NCBI RefSeq assembly: GCF_002234535.1
Contig: NZ_CP022521.1
Coordinates: forward strand, 4,774,001 to 4,838,000
From: Actinoalloteichus hoggarensis
Lineage (GTDB): Bacteria > Actinomycetota > Actinomycetes > Mycobacteriales > Pseudonocardiaceae
Length of the DNA stretch: 64,000 nucleotides
Direction of reading: 5' to 3'
Within the stretch, counting starts at the first letter, position 1; the number at the start of each line of letters is the position of its first letter. Below are positions 53,595 to 61,726 of the stretch, piece after piece. The notes below the pieces were generated by a model. That model was not told the origin of the DNA, searched no databases, and saw only the letters and a program-made list of their open reading frames with translations. Both the position numbers and the translations under genes were made by a program.

Positions 53595-54596
53595 CTACTC
53601 CGTGGGAAGGCTGATCTCGTGGGCGTCCCGGTCGGGGCGCAGGCCCCGCCAGGCGGAGTGCCGCAGCCTGCGGTCGGGGCTCCACGTCCGATAGACGACC
53701 TCCCCGACGAGCCGGGGCTCCACCCAGTGCGCGTCGCGGGAGTACTCCTTCGGCACCGGCCCGACGAAGGGGCTCGTCGAGCGTTCGATCGGCTGGAGCA
53801 GCCCGAGCAGCTCGGTCAGCATCCGCTCGGTGAACCCGGTTCCGACGTGCCCCACATAGCGCAGCCCGCCTGCGGGGTCGTGCGCGCCCAGGATCAGCGA
53901 GCCGATCCGCCCGGCTCGCCGCCCGGAGCCCGGCTGCCACCCGCAGATCACCACTTCATAGGTGTTGATCAGTGGGAACTTCAGCCAGTCCCGGCTGCGA
54001 TACCCCGGCCGATAGCCGGAGTCGAGGCGTTTGCCGATCACGCCCTCCAGCCCGTTGTCTCGTGCGACGTCGAGCAACAGCCTCGGGTCGACGTCCTGAC
54101 GACTCGGCGGCACCCGGACTCGCGCGGTCCGACCCTCCAGTCGCAGCTCGTCGAGCAGCTCCCGTCGACGGTGGTAAGGCTCGGCGAGCAGGGAGACGCC
54201 GTCGAGGTGGAGCAGGTCGAACACGTAGCAGGCGACCGGGATCTCACCGGTCAGCCGGGCCGTCGGTCGTCGGACGTGCATCCGACGTTGCAGCAGCGGG
54301 AACGAGGGCCTGCCGTCGGCGTCCAGGGCGACGATCTCGCCGTCGAGCACGGCACGGTGGGAGCCGAGGGCCTCGCCGAGTACGGTCAGCTCCGGGTAGG
54401 TCGCCGTGATGTCGTTGCCGTTACGGCTGGTCAGCCGGATGCCGTTCCGATCGCCCGCGGCGACGGCCCGAATTCCGTCGAACTTGAACTCCCACGCCCA
54501 GCCCCGCCCCGCGGGCAGCGGCTGCCCGCCCGTGGCGAGCATCGGCCGAACGGCGGGAAGCGGTTCGGCTCGGCCGCCCACGCTGTCCTGCGCCAT
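53595..54596 (-). CDS. ATP-dependent DNA ligase (LigC/LigD-like)
   Basis: This 333-residue protein has the adenylation motif EFKFDGIRA (Lys38 nucleophile), RNGNDITATYPEL, LDGEIVALD, DLLHLDG, EGVIGKRLDSGY and LKFPLINTYEVVICGW, the nucleotidyltransferase motifs in order, then an OB fold (YVGHVGTGF). It is the ligase core without LigD polymerase or phosphoesterase domains, as in stand-alone LigC ligases of actinobacteria involved in repair. Start ATG 54596 gives a natural N-terminus; the frame continues further upstream through low-complexity sequence. Confidence 0.92.
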   Translation of the reverse strand: MAQDSVGGRAEPLPAVRPMLATGGQPLPAGRGWAWEFKFDGIRAVAAGDRNGIRLTSRNGNDITATYPELTVLGEALGSHRAVLDGEIVALDADGRPSFPLLQRRMHVRRPTARLTGEIPVACYVFDLLHLDGVSLLAEPYHRRRELLDELRLEGRTARVRVPPSRQDVDPRLLLDVARDNGLEGVIGKRLDSGYRPGYRSRDWLKFPLINTYEVVICGWQPGSGRRAGRIGSLILGAHDPAGGLRYVGHVGTGFTERMLTELLGLLQPIERSTSPFVGPVPKEYSRDAHWVEPRLVGEVVYRTWSPDRRLRHSAWRGLRPDRDAHEISLPTE

Positions 54597-54996
54597 CGGG
54601 CCATCGTCGCCCAGGGCCGTCGGCCGTGCCGGGTGACGCCGCTCCGCTTCGCGCCCTGTCGCGGATCGTCGGTATGCTCGGGGTCCTCGTGGTCGGGGTC
54701 CTCGTGGTCGGGGTCCTCGTGACCGGAGTCTCCGCGGCCGGGCTCGTGGCCACGAAGTCCGCGGCGGCCCACCAGCTCGGCCCGTGCCCTCGACGACGCC
54801 GTGCGCGCCTGCGGGAAGAGGCGCACTCCCGGGGCTCGTCGTGGACTGCGGAACTCGACGTCGTGCCCGGCGGCGGACAGACCGGTGCGGACGCGGGCAG
54901 TCTGGCGCCGTGGGTACTGGTGGTCGGCGCGGCGTATCCGGAGTCCTGGTTCTCCAGGCCGACGGTGGGGCGCCCACTGGGTGCGCCGTCGCCGAC
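54597..54996. repeat. Intergenic region with 15 bp tandem repeats
   Basis: GGGGTCCTCGTGGTC repeats exactly at 54680 and 54695, with variants at 54710 and 54725 (to 54739). It lies upstream of the ligase gene and downstream of the leftward WYL gene. A short plus-strand hydrophobic frame (GVLVVGVLVV) is only the repeat translated. No gene is supported. Confidence 0.7.
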
Positions 54997-55959
54997 TCAT
55001 TCCGAGGATCGCGCCGCGCGGTGCAACCGACCGGTCAACACGCGAAGGTGTTCGAGAAGCTCCGGCGGCTCGCGGATCTCGAACTCGAAACCGAAGGCGG
55101 CCACCCACACCGCGAGCTGATCGAGGCTGTCCGAGCCGATGCGCAGCGTGCAGGTCCGCTCGTCGATCGGCTCGACCAGGCCGAGCGCGGGCGGCACCTC
55201 GTCGGCCACGTCCTCGGCGGAGCCGTGCATCGTGAGCACCGCCTGATAGCGGCGGATGCTGGTGGTGGTTCCCAGCGCGACGTGGTCGGCGAGGTCGCCG
55301 GGCGGCAGGGCTCGCGGCACGAACCGCGGGCCGGTCGGCGTGCGCAGCGCGGCCCGGTCGACGCGAAAGGTCCGCCAGTCGGCTCGCCGGGTGTCCCAGG
55401 CGAAGAGGTACCAGCGCTGCCCGTTGTGCACCAGCCGGTAGGGCTCCACGTCACGCGGGCTGGTCGTCCCTCGGTGCGAGACGTAGTCGAAGCGGACCCG
55501 CTCGTGGTCCCGCACCGCCGCGGCGACGGCGGTGAGCATCGAGGGGTCGACGGCGGGTCCGAGCGGCGGCATCGTGAGCAGCGCGGTGCCGAGGGCGCGG
55601 ACCTGGTGTCGCAGCCGGGACGGCAGCATCCGGTCGAGCTTGGTCAGCGCCCGAAGCGAGGTCTCGGCGATCCCGGTGACCGCGCCGAGGGTGGCCATGC
55701 GCAGCCCCACCGCGATCGCCATCGCCTCGTCGTCGTCGAGGAGCAGCGGCGGCAGCGTGGCACCGACGGCCAGTTGGTATCCGCCGCCGACTCCGCCGAC
55801 GGCGTTGACGGGATAGCCCAGGCCCCGCAGCTTGTCGACGTCGCGCCGCACGGTCCTGGGGCTCACGCCGAGTCGCTCCGCGAGGTCGGCGCCGGAGAAG
55901 TCCCGATGTGTCTGAAGCAGGCCGAGCAGCCGCAGTAACCGAGCCGAGGTCTCCACCAT
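54997..55959 (-). CDS. WYL-domain transcriptional regulator
   Basis: This 320-residue protein has an N-terminal DeoR-type helix-turn-helix (RLLRLLGLLQTHRDFSGADL, AERLGVSPRTVRRDVDKLR), a central WYL domain (DVEPYRLVHNGQRWYLFAWD) and a C-terminal WCX region. WYL proteins sense nucleic acids or other ligands and act as repressors or activators. Start ATG 55959, weak ribosome site. It diverges from the NmrA-like gene across 63 bases, a common WYL/NmrA or WYL/enzyme pairing, and probably controls it. Confidence 0.93.
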   Translation of the reverse strand: MVETSARLLRLLGLLQTHRDFSGADLAERLGVSPRTVRRDVDKLRGLGYPVNAVGGVGGGYQLAVGATLPPLLLDDDEAMAIAVGLRMATLGAVTGIAETSLRALTKLDRMLPSRLRHQVRALGTALLTMPPLGPAVDPSMLTAVAAAVRDHERVRFDYVSHRGTTSPRDVEPYRLVHNGQRWYLFAWDTRRADWRTFRVDRAALRTPTGPRFVPRALPPGDLADHVALGTTTSIRRYQAVLTMHGSAEDVADEVPPALGLVEPIDERTCTLRIGSDSLDQLAVWVAAFGFEFEIREPPELLEHLRVLTGRLHRAARSSE

Positions 55960-56022
55960 GCGGCCCAGTCTGGCAACGATCGAGGACGGAATCCGGCCGC
56001 GAAGGCCTCTACCGTCCGCGCC

Positions 56023-56871
56023 ATGATCGAGACAGCTTCCCGAACCGTTCTCGTCGCGGGCGCCACCGGCAACGTCGGTCGTCCCCTCGTCGAGCAGCTC
56101 GTGGCCGCGGGCCATCACGTCCGCGCCCTGACCCGTGATCCGCGGAAGGCGGATCTGCCCGCGGGCGCCGAGGCGGTGGCGGGCAACCTCGCCGACCCGG
56201 CCGGGCTCGCCGCCGCCTTCGACGGCGTCGACGCCGCGCATCTGATCGGCTTCGACGGCGCGGACTTCTCGCCGCTCACCACCGGCCCGGAGATCACCGC
56301 CCTCGCGACGCGGGCGGGCGTCCGCCGGGTGACCGTGCTTCGCGGCGACCTCACGAAGGGTCCGTTCGAGGAGGCGGTCGAGGCGAGCGGACTCGCCTGG
56401 ACCTACCTGTCGCCGGTCGAGTTCATGTCCAACGCGCTGGAATGGGCCGAGTCGGTGCGGCAGGAGGGCGTCGTCCGGGAGGGCTTCGCCGAGTCGCGGA
56501 GCGCGATGATCCACGAGGCCGACATCGCCGCCGTCGCCGCGACCGTGCTGGGCGGCGACGACGACGCGCACTCCGGGCAGGAGTACTGGCTGACCGGACC
56601 CGAGGTGCTGACGCCGCCGGACAAGGTGCGCGTCATCGGCGAGGTCCTCGGGCGCGACGTGCGTTACGTCGAGCTGAGCCAGGAGGAGGTCGTCGCCGCG
56701 TGGCGGGCGAACGGCTGTTCGGACGCCGACGTCGAGTTCTTCCTGGCCATGCGCACCGAGACGCCTGAGGTGGGTCGCACCGTCCTGCCGACCGTCGAGC
56801 AGGTCACCGGTCGTCGGGCGCGGACCTTCGCCCAGTGGGTGCGGGAGAACGCCGGGGCGTTCGGCGGCTGA
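56023..56871 (+). CDS. NmrA-like NAD(P)-binding oxidoreductase
   Basis: This 282-residue atypical SDR has the N-terminal motif TVLVAGATGNVGRPLVEQL (GxTGxxG) and Arg in ALTRDPRK, suggesting NADP. It lacks the classical YxxxK pair, like NmrA and NAD(P)H-dependent sensor proteins. The C-terminal part (VRVIGEVLGRDVRYVELSQEE) matches the family. Divergent from the WYL regulator. Function is likely reduction of a small carbonyl or quinone, or redox sensing. Confidence 0.9.
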   Translation: MIETASRTVLVAGATGNVGRPLVEQLVAAGHHVRALTRDPRKADLPAGAEAVAGNLADPAGLAAAFDGVDAAHLIGFDGADFSPLTTGPEITALATRAGVRRVTVLRGDLTKGPFEEAVEASGLAWTYLSPVEFMSNALEWAESVRQEGVVREGFAESRSAMIHEADIAAVAATVLGGDDDAHSGQEYWLTGPEVLTPPDKVRVIGEVLGRDVRYVELSQEEVVAAWRANGCSDADVEFFLAMRTETPEVGRTVLPTVEQVTGRRARTFAQWVRENAGAFGG

Positions 56872-56937
56872 GCCGGGTCCGCGAGTCTGGTCCGCGGCGG
56901 CGCCGGGCGCCGTTCACGGGCCGGGCTCGCGGGCTCC

Positions 56938-57000
56938 CCGCGTCGTCACCGAACCGCGTCGTCGCCAAACCGAGTCGTCCCCGACCGCGTCCGTCCCGCG
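56938..57000. repeat. Four tandem 15-16 bp units
   Basis: CCGCGTCGTCACCGAA, CCGCGTCGTCGCCAAA, CCGAGTCGTCCCCGA and CCGCGTCCGTCCCGCG run head to tail in the gap between the convergent NmrA-like and MFS genes. Confidence 0.75.
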
Positions 57001-57022
57001 CCGGGCGTCACGGCAGCGCCGG

Positions 57023-58312
57023 TCACCCCGACACGACGGCCCGCTCGGCGGCGTCGATGGCCCGATCGGTCAGCACCCGCATGCCGACGAACAGCGCGAG
57101 CATCATCACCGCCATCACCGCGAACACGGCACGCAGCCCGAAGAGCTCCGCCAGCACGCCGCCGAGAACGGCGCCCAACGGCATGGTGCCCCACGCGACG
57201 AGCCGATAGGCGCTGTTCATCCGGCCGAGCAGGCGGTCCGGCGTGATCCGCTGCCGAAGAGAGACCACGATGACGTTCCAGATGACGGTCGTCGCGCCGC
57301 CCAGCGCGAATCCGGCGCCGATCAGCAGGGGATGCGTCGTGACGGCGGGGACGCCCACGAGCACGATCCCGCCGAGGACGGCGAGCGCCAGGGCACGTGC
57401 TCGCCCGAGCACCCGCTCGACGCGCTCGGCGATGAACGATCCGAGCAGGCTCCCCACCGCGCTGGAGGTGAGCAGCATGCCGAAGGCGGGCTCGGAGAGT
57501 CCGATCGCGGACCCGGCCCCGACGGCGTAGAGGACGAAGACGGCTCCGGTCGCGCTCGTGGCGAGGTTGAAGAGTCCCGTCATGCCCGCCAGCGTGCGGA
57601 GTATCCGGTTGCCCGCGAGGAACCGCAGGCCCTCGGCGATGTCGGCGCGCAGAGTGGAGGGCTCTTCGCGTACCGGCCGGAACGAGCCTCGGACCAGCAG
57701 CAGCGCCCCGACGGCGAGGAGCCAGGCCGCGGCGGGCGCGCTGATGGCGAGCACCGCTCCGGCCGCCATGAGCAGACCGCCGAGCGGCGGGCCGACGAAC
57801 TGGTTGGCGGTCAGCTCGGCGGCGTACAGCCGCCCGTTGGCGCGGGACAGCCGGTCGCGGGCGACGATGCCGGGCAGGATCGACTGCGCCGACGTGTCGT
57901 ACAGCGTCTCGGTGACGCCGACGCCGAGGGCGACGACGTAGAGCAGCCAGATCGATCCGAGGTCGAACGCGAAGGCGAGTATCAGGACGCCGATCAGCCC
58001 GGCCCGGACGAGGTTCGCGCCGAGCATCACCCGGCGCCGGTCCAGCCGATCCACCAGCGCGCCCGCCGGTAAGGCGAACAGCAGCCACGGCAGTGTCAAG
58101 GCGAACGCGAGACCCGCGATCATCGCGGGCGACTGGGTGTGGCGGACGGCGATCAGCGGCAGGACGACCTTGAGGACCCCGTCGGCGAGGTTCGACAAAC
58201 CGGAGCTGCTCCACAACCACCAGAAGCTTGGTCCGAGCGGGCTGTTCGGGCGTCGCGGTCGATCGGTGTCCGGAGCGGCCGGGACTTCGCGAGGCGTCGT
58301 GGCGTCGGTCAC
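57023..58312 (-). CDS. MFS transporter
   Basis: This 429-residue MFS protein with 12 helices is of the enterobactin-exporter-like MFS_3 group (LWSSSGLSNLADGVLKVVLP, ALPAGALVDRLDRRRVMLG, LYAAELTANQFVGPPLGGLL). Start taken at GTG 58312: a GATACT hexamer ends 6 bases upstream, so the mRNA is probably leaderless; a further ATG upstream would lie within the operator. It diverges from the ArsR-type regulator. Substrate unknown. Confidence 0.9.
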   Translation of the reverse strand: MTDATTPREVPAAPDTDRPRRPNSPLGPSFWWLWSSSGLSNLADGVLKVVLPLIAVRHTQSPAMIAGLAFALTLPWLLFALPAGALVDRLDRRRVMLGANLVRAGLIGVLILAFAFDLGSIWLLYVVALGVGVTETLYDTSAQSILPGIVARDRLSRANGRLYAAELTANQFVGPPLGGLLMAAGAVLAISAPAAAWLLAVGALLLVRGSFRPVREEPSTLRADIAEGLRFLAGNRILRTLAGMTGLFNLATSATGAVFVLYAVGAGSAIGLSEPAFGMLLTSSAVGSLLGSFIAERVERVLGRARALALAVLGGIVLVGVPAVTTHPLLIGAGFALGGATTVIWNVIVVSLRQRITPDRLLGRMNSAYRLVAWGTMPLGAVLGGVLAELFGLRAVFAVMAVMMLALFVGMRVLTDRAIDAAERAVVSG

Positions 58313-58353
58313 CGATGGAGTATCACAAATCGATGGAGAGAACTCCATCGATT
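58313..58353. promoter_or_regulatory. ArsR-type operator between MFS and regulator
   Basis: Perfect 11-base arms AATCGATGGAG and CTCCATCGATT surround 4 bases (58328-58353), and a third half-site CGATGGAG lies at 58313-58320. The region covers the MFS -10 and the likely -35 of the regulator. Confidence 0.78.
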
Positions 58354-58374
58354 CGCCGGACTACCCTGCCCGAC

Positions 58375-58956
58375 ATGGGCGATCACGACTCCGACCGCCG
58401 GCCGCCGCGCGAGAACTCGGACGACCCCGGTACACCCGCCCCGCCGATTCGGCAGCGTCGCAAGGCGACGCCCGAGGAGATCAAGGCGCTGTCGCATCCG
58501 CTGCGGCTGCGCATCCTTCGGCTGTGCGGCCAACACGAGCTGACGAACAAGGAGCTCGCCGACCGCCTCGGCCGAGACCCCGGCACGGTGCTCTATCACG
58601 TCCGACAGCTCGTCGCGGCAGGCCTGTTGGCGCAGGCACCCGTGCGCACCGGAGCGAGCGGGGCACTGGAGAAGCCCTACACCTACGACGGCGCGGTGTG
58701 GTGGCTGGAGGGACCGCTCAGCGGCACGGACGCCGTCGGCGCGCCGATCGAGGCATTCCACCAGGAACTCAACGAGGCGGGCCCCGAGTCGCTCCAGGCC
58801 TACGAGCGATTCGCGCTGCACCTGTCCCCGGCGGAGGTCGACGAGCTGGACGCCCGGATTCACGCCGTCCTCCACGAGTACATCACCACCGACCACGAAC
58901 GCCGAGACCGACCGCTGATCAACGGCGTCTTCATCCTGCACCGGATGGCGGAGTAG
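58375..58956 (+). CDS. ArsR-type winged-helix regulator
   Basis: This 193-residue protein has a winged helix (EEIKALSHPLRLRILRLCGQ, NKELADRLGRDPGTVLYHVR) of the HTH_20/ArsR type and a C-terminal helical domain (HQELNEAGPESLQAYERFAL). ATG 58375 is exactly 7 bases after TACCCT, with no ribosome site, so it is probably leaderless. It is divergent from the MFS gene across the palindromic operator and likely represses both. Confidence 0.9.
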   Translation: MGDHDSDRRPPRENSDDPGTPAPPIRQRRKATPEEIKALSHPLRLRILRLCGQHELTNKELADRLGRDPGTVLYHVRQLVAAGLLAQAPVRTGASGALEKPYTYDGAVWWLEGPLSGTDAVGAPIEAFHQELNEAGPESLQAYERFALHLSPAEVDELDARIHAVLHEYITTDHERRDRPLINGVFILHRMAE

Positions 58957-58981
58957 AGGCGGAGCCGCGCCCACCGGCGGA

Positions 58982-58999
58982 CCGCCGCTCGGACGGCGG
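58982..58999. terminator. Hairpin between convergent genes
   Basis: CCGCCG and CGGCGG around a 6-base loop, between the ArsR-type gene (ends 58956) and the leftward HXXEE gene (ends 59019). Confidence 0.5.
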
Positions 59000-59018
59000 C
59001 CGAGATCCGGAAGAACCG

Positions 59019-59588
59019 TCACCCCGCCCCGGCGATCGCACCGGCCACCCATAGGGCGCCGAGCGTCGCCGCGACGGCGGCGGCCGCCGTCCACAGCGTC
59101 GTCGGCAGGTTCAGCCGGACGCGCGGCAGGACGCGGAGGATCACCAGCGCCGCGGGCAGGAGCAGCGCCACACCGGTGAGGACGCCCGGCATGAGACTCC
59201 AGGTCGCGAGGCTCAGCGCCACGTGCGACACGACGTTGATCAGCAGCACGATCGCGAAACAGGACAGCGTCTCCGCGCTCCACGACGCACGAGTCACCAC
59301 CGCCACGACGCCCGCCAGGGCCACCGCGACGGTGAGCATCGCGACGGCGAGGCCGAAGGCCGCCGACGACTCGACGGGAACCGACCACGGCAGCGCGGGC
59401 TGCGCGACCGACCAGGCAGGCAGGTCACCCAGCCACTCCTCGGCGTTGTGCAGCGCGAACGACACGACGGCCCACGCCCAACACCAGGCGAGCCTGCCGG
59501 CGGACACCCGCGGCGGACTCCCCTCGGATGCCGAGACCTCGGCTGCCGACGCCCCGGCGCCGCGCACGTCGACGTCGTGATCCCCCAC
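59019..59588 (-). CDS. HXXEE-domain membrane protein
   Basis: A 189-residue protein with five hydrophobic segments. It has the HxxEE motif in SFALHNAEEWL, the sequence LPAWSV after it, and a later His in NVVSHVALSLATWSLMPG, all typical of the HXXEE family of small membrane proteins of unknown role. The GTG start at 59588 lies 6 bases after TACCCT (minus strand), suggesting a leaderless mRNA. The N-terminal 35 residues are polar. No operon partner. Confidence 0.82.
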   Translation of the reverse strand: MGDHDVDVRGAGASAAEVSASEGSPPRVSAGRLAWCWAWAVVSFALHNAEEWLGDLPAWSVAQPALPWSVPVESSAAFGLAVAMLTVAVALAGVVAVVTRASWSAETLSCFAIVLLINVVSHVALSLATWSLMPGVLTGVALLLPAALVILRVLPRVRLNLPTTLWTAAAAVAATLGALWVAGAIAGAG

Positions 59589-60456
59589 CCACCCAGGGTA
59601 AGGGGCCTGCCCTTCGGCGGCCGAGACAGGAGGTCGCGCCCGATGCTCGGTCGGGCTCGCGTCCGTTGATCCTCGTTCGCCAACCACGAGACCGAGCCGG
59701 CCACGTGAGTCACCTCGACGTCGGTTCCGTTCCCAGGTCGACGCAGCGGATCGCCTACGGCGGAACAGGAAGGCACCTCGTTCATGGCGACCTCCGCGGA
59801 ACGATGCGGCACACTCCGGCGGTGGCCGTGTTCGGCCTCGATGGGATGGGCACGGCGTCGGCCGAGGCGTTCCTGCGCGCCGGGCGCCCGCCCATGGTGT
59901 GGAACCGCACTCCGACCCGGTGGCGCCGCTGGTCGCACCCGGCGCATGACAGGCGTCGACGACTCGCGAGGCCGTCACGGCCGCGCCGCTGCTGCTCGTC
60001 GACGTCAAGGGCGGCGACACCGAAGACGAGTCGGGACGCGGCCGGCCGGCTCGGCGCCGCACCGCGCAACGCCGCAGGCGCAAGCGGGGCGGTGCTCCGC
60101 CTCGAGTCGGCGCCTCCGGGCGGCGGGCGCCCGCGAGACCGCCTTGATGGCAGCGGCCGTCGAGTCATCCGCGGTAGAGGTGCTTCCGAGGACCGCGGCG
60201 GCGCGAAACGTGACGTGAGCAGGCGAAGAAGGGGTGCTTCGCGACGGGGCCGTCGTCCGTTCCGGACCGCTCATCACGGCCGCCATCGTGATCGGCAGGC
60301 GCTACTACCCCGGACCGCGGTCGACATCCCGCCCCGGCGGGGACGCGGGTCTCGGGCGCGACCGATCTCCGGCGGCGACGGGCCGCGGCCGCGGCCGATC
60401 AGGGGCACGGCGAGGCAGCAGGGCGGGGCGGGTGATCGGCGCCCTGCGTCGCAGGC
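59589..60456. other. Intergenic region containing a dehydrogenase remnant
   Basis: Between the divergent HXXEE gene and the TetR 3' end, only a decayed dehydrogenase (about 59805-60230) is recognisable. The remaining sequence, including 60230-60456, is Arg-rich in all frames. A short plus-strand segment near 60240-60310 (GAVVRSGPLITAAIVIGRRYY) reads naturally but has no assignable family. Confidence 0.45.
59805..60230 (+). pseudogene. Remnant of a 6-phosphogluconate-dehydrogenase-like NAD-binding protein
   Basis: The start MRHTPAVAVFGLDGMGTASA with AEAFLRAGRPPMVWNRTPTR is the dinucleotide-binding N-terminus of imine reductase/6PGDH-like proteins. The next element, TTREAVTAAPLLLVDVKGGD, is in a different frame, and a stop and further shifts follow. 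The C-terminal domain is absent. A clear but inactive fragment. Confidence 0.6.
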
Positions 60457-61620
60457 TCAGGGGCGGCGCCGGGGGCCGCTCCCGACGTCGGGTCCCCCCG
60501 GCATCGAGCCGTCGGAGGAGGCGACGACGTGGCAGGCGCCTCGGCCGTCGGCACGGGCCACGATCCGGCCTGCTTCGACGCGGACGGCGACCTCGGTCCC
60601 GTCGCTGACCGCGGGAACGCCTGCCGCCGAGGCCAGCGCGCCGGACTCGTCGAGCACCACCTGGAGGCGGGGCCATGCCGACTCGGGGAAGGCCTGCCGG
60701 AGACAGCCCGCCAGGTCCGCCAGCACCAGCCGGGCCAGCGGCGCGAGCTCGCCGGGCTCGCTGGTCACCAGCACGGCCGTGACACGAGATCCGGCGGGCA
60801 GGGCACGCACGGCGTCCTCGGCGGCGGCGAGGCGATGCAGGCCCAGCACGGCCACCACCCCGTCGTCGAACACCGCGGGGGCGTCCCGGACGAGGTCGGT
60901 CGCCGCCTGCGGAGTCCACGCGGCGTCGACCGCCTCGGCCTGCGTGAGGAACGGCGGAACCGTCCAACCGTCGTCGAGATCGAGGTCCACGGCCTGCTCG
61001 CAGGCCTTGACGACGTTGAAGGGTTCGAGGAAGCCGGGAGCCGCCGCGGCCAGCTGACTCGCGCCGTGCAGGGTCGTGAGCACGGTCTCGGCGACGCGGA
61101 CCAGCCTGCCCGGCCACGCTCGCCACGACGTCGGCAGGCGAGCGAGGTCGTCCCTCGGCGTGGGGTGCGGTCGCGTGAGGTTCTCCAGGGCCAGCCCCAG
61201 CAGGAGCGCGTCCAGTTGGAGGAGCTGTGCGAAGGGCAGGCGAGTCCGCCGTTCCCCCAGGACCTCGGACAGCAGCTCCGTCCCGAGTCGCGCCGCGCCG
61301 TGCGACTCCTCGGTGTCGGCGAGCGGAAGCCTGGTGACCCAGGCACGTGCCAGGGCGCCGAGCGCCTCCCGTGGTGTGCGGCCCGGCTCCCGATAGGACG
61401 GCTCGAGCTGCTGCCCGGCGGTCTCGGCCAGGACCGCGAAGTAGAGAGCCCGTTTGCCGGGGAAGTTCGAGTAGACGGCGCCTCGGGTGAGTTCGGCTCG
61501 CTCGGCGATGGCGTCGACCTTCGTGTCACGGAACCCGTGATCGGCGAACTCCGCCCGCGCCGCCGCCAGCACCCTGGCCCGGTTGCGCTCCTGCGTCTCC
61601 GCCCGGTTGAGCCTGGCCAT
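60457..61620 (-). CDS. TetR family regulator with long C-terminal domain
   Basis: This 387-residue protein is about twice the usual TetR length. The N-terminal helix-turn-helix is RVLAAARAEFADHGFRDTK, DAIAERAELTRGAVYSNFPG. The middle helical region (to about 200) is followed by about 180 residues with a repeated alpha/beta-like pattern (VVAVLGLHRLAAAEDAVRAL, VTAVLVTSEPGELAPLARLV) unlike standard ligand domains. AGGAG lies 5 bases before ATG 61620. It diverges from a cytochrome P450 gene and probably controls it. Confidence 0.88.
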   Translation of the reverse strand: MARLNRAETQERNRARVLAAARAEFADHGFRDTKVDAIAERAELTRGAVYSNFPGKRALYFAVLAETAGQQLEPSYREPGRTPREALGALARAWVTRLPLADTEESHGAARLGTELLSEVLGERRTRLPFAQLLQLDALLLGLALENLTRPHPTPRDDLARLPTSWRAWPGRLVRVAETVLTTLHGASQLAAAAPGFLEPFNVVKACEQAVDLDLDDGWTVPPFLTQAEAVDAAWTPQAATDLVRDAPAVFDDGVVAVLGLHRLAAAEDAVRALPAGSRVTAVLVTSEPGELAPLARLVLADLAGCLRQAFPESAWPRLQVVLDESGALASAAGVPAVSDGTEVAVRVEAGRIVARADGRGACHVVASSDGSMPGGPDVGSGPRRRP

Positions 61621-61687
61621 CGTGCTCCTCGTCCCGACGATCCGCCGTCCGTACGTCCCGCTCAAGATACCGACGGCATGTATATGA

Positions 61688-61712
61688 TGAGAACATCTGG
61701 TGAGAACATCTG
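61688..61712. promoter_or_regulatory. Direct-repeat operator between TetR and P450
   Basis: TGAGAACATCTG occurs twice, at 61688-61699 and 61701-61712, a 13-base period, 15 bases before the P450 start codon. A direct rather than inverted arrangement is unusual for TetR. Confidence 0.55.
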
Positions 61713-61726
61713 AACTGGGAGCGTGT

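Noticed and set aside
54626-54800. Plus-strand frame with a hydrophobic GVLVV repeat that looks like a membrane helix
   Set aside because: The hydrophobic stretch is the translated 15 bp tandem repeat; no ribosome site and no conserved context.
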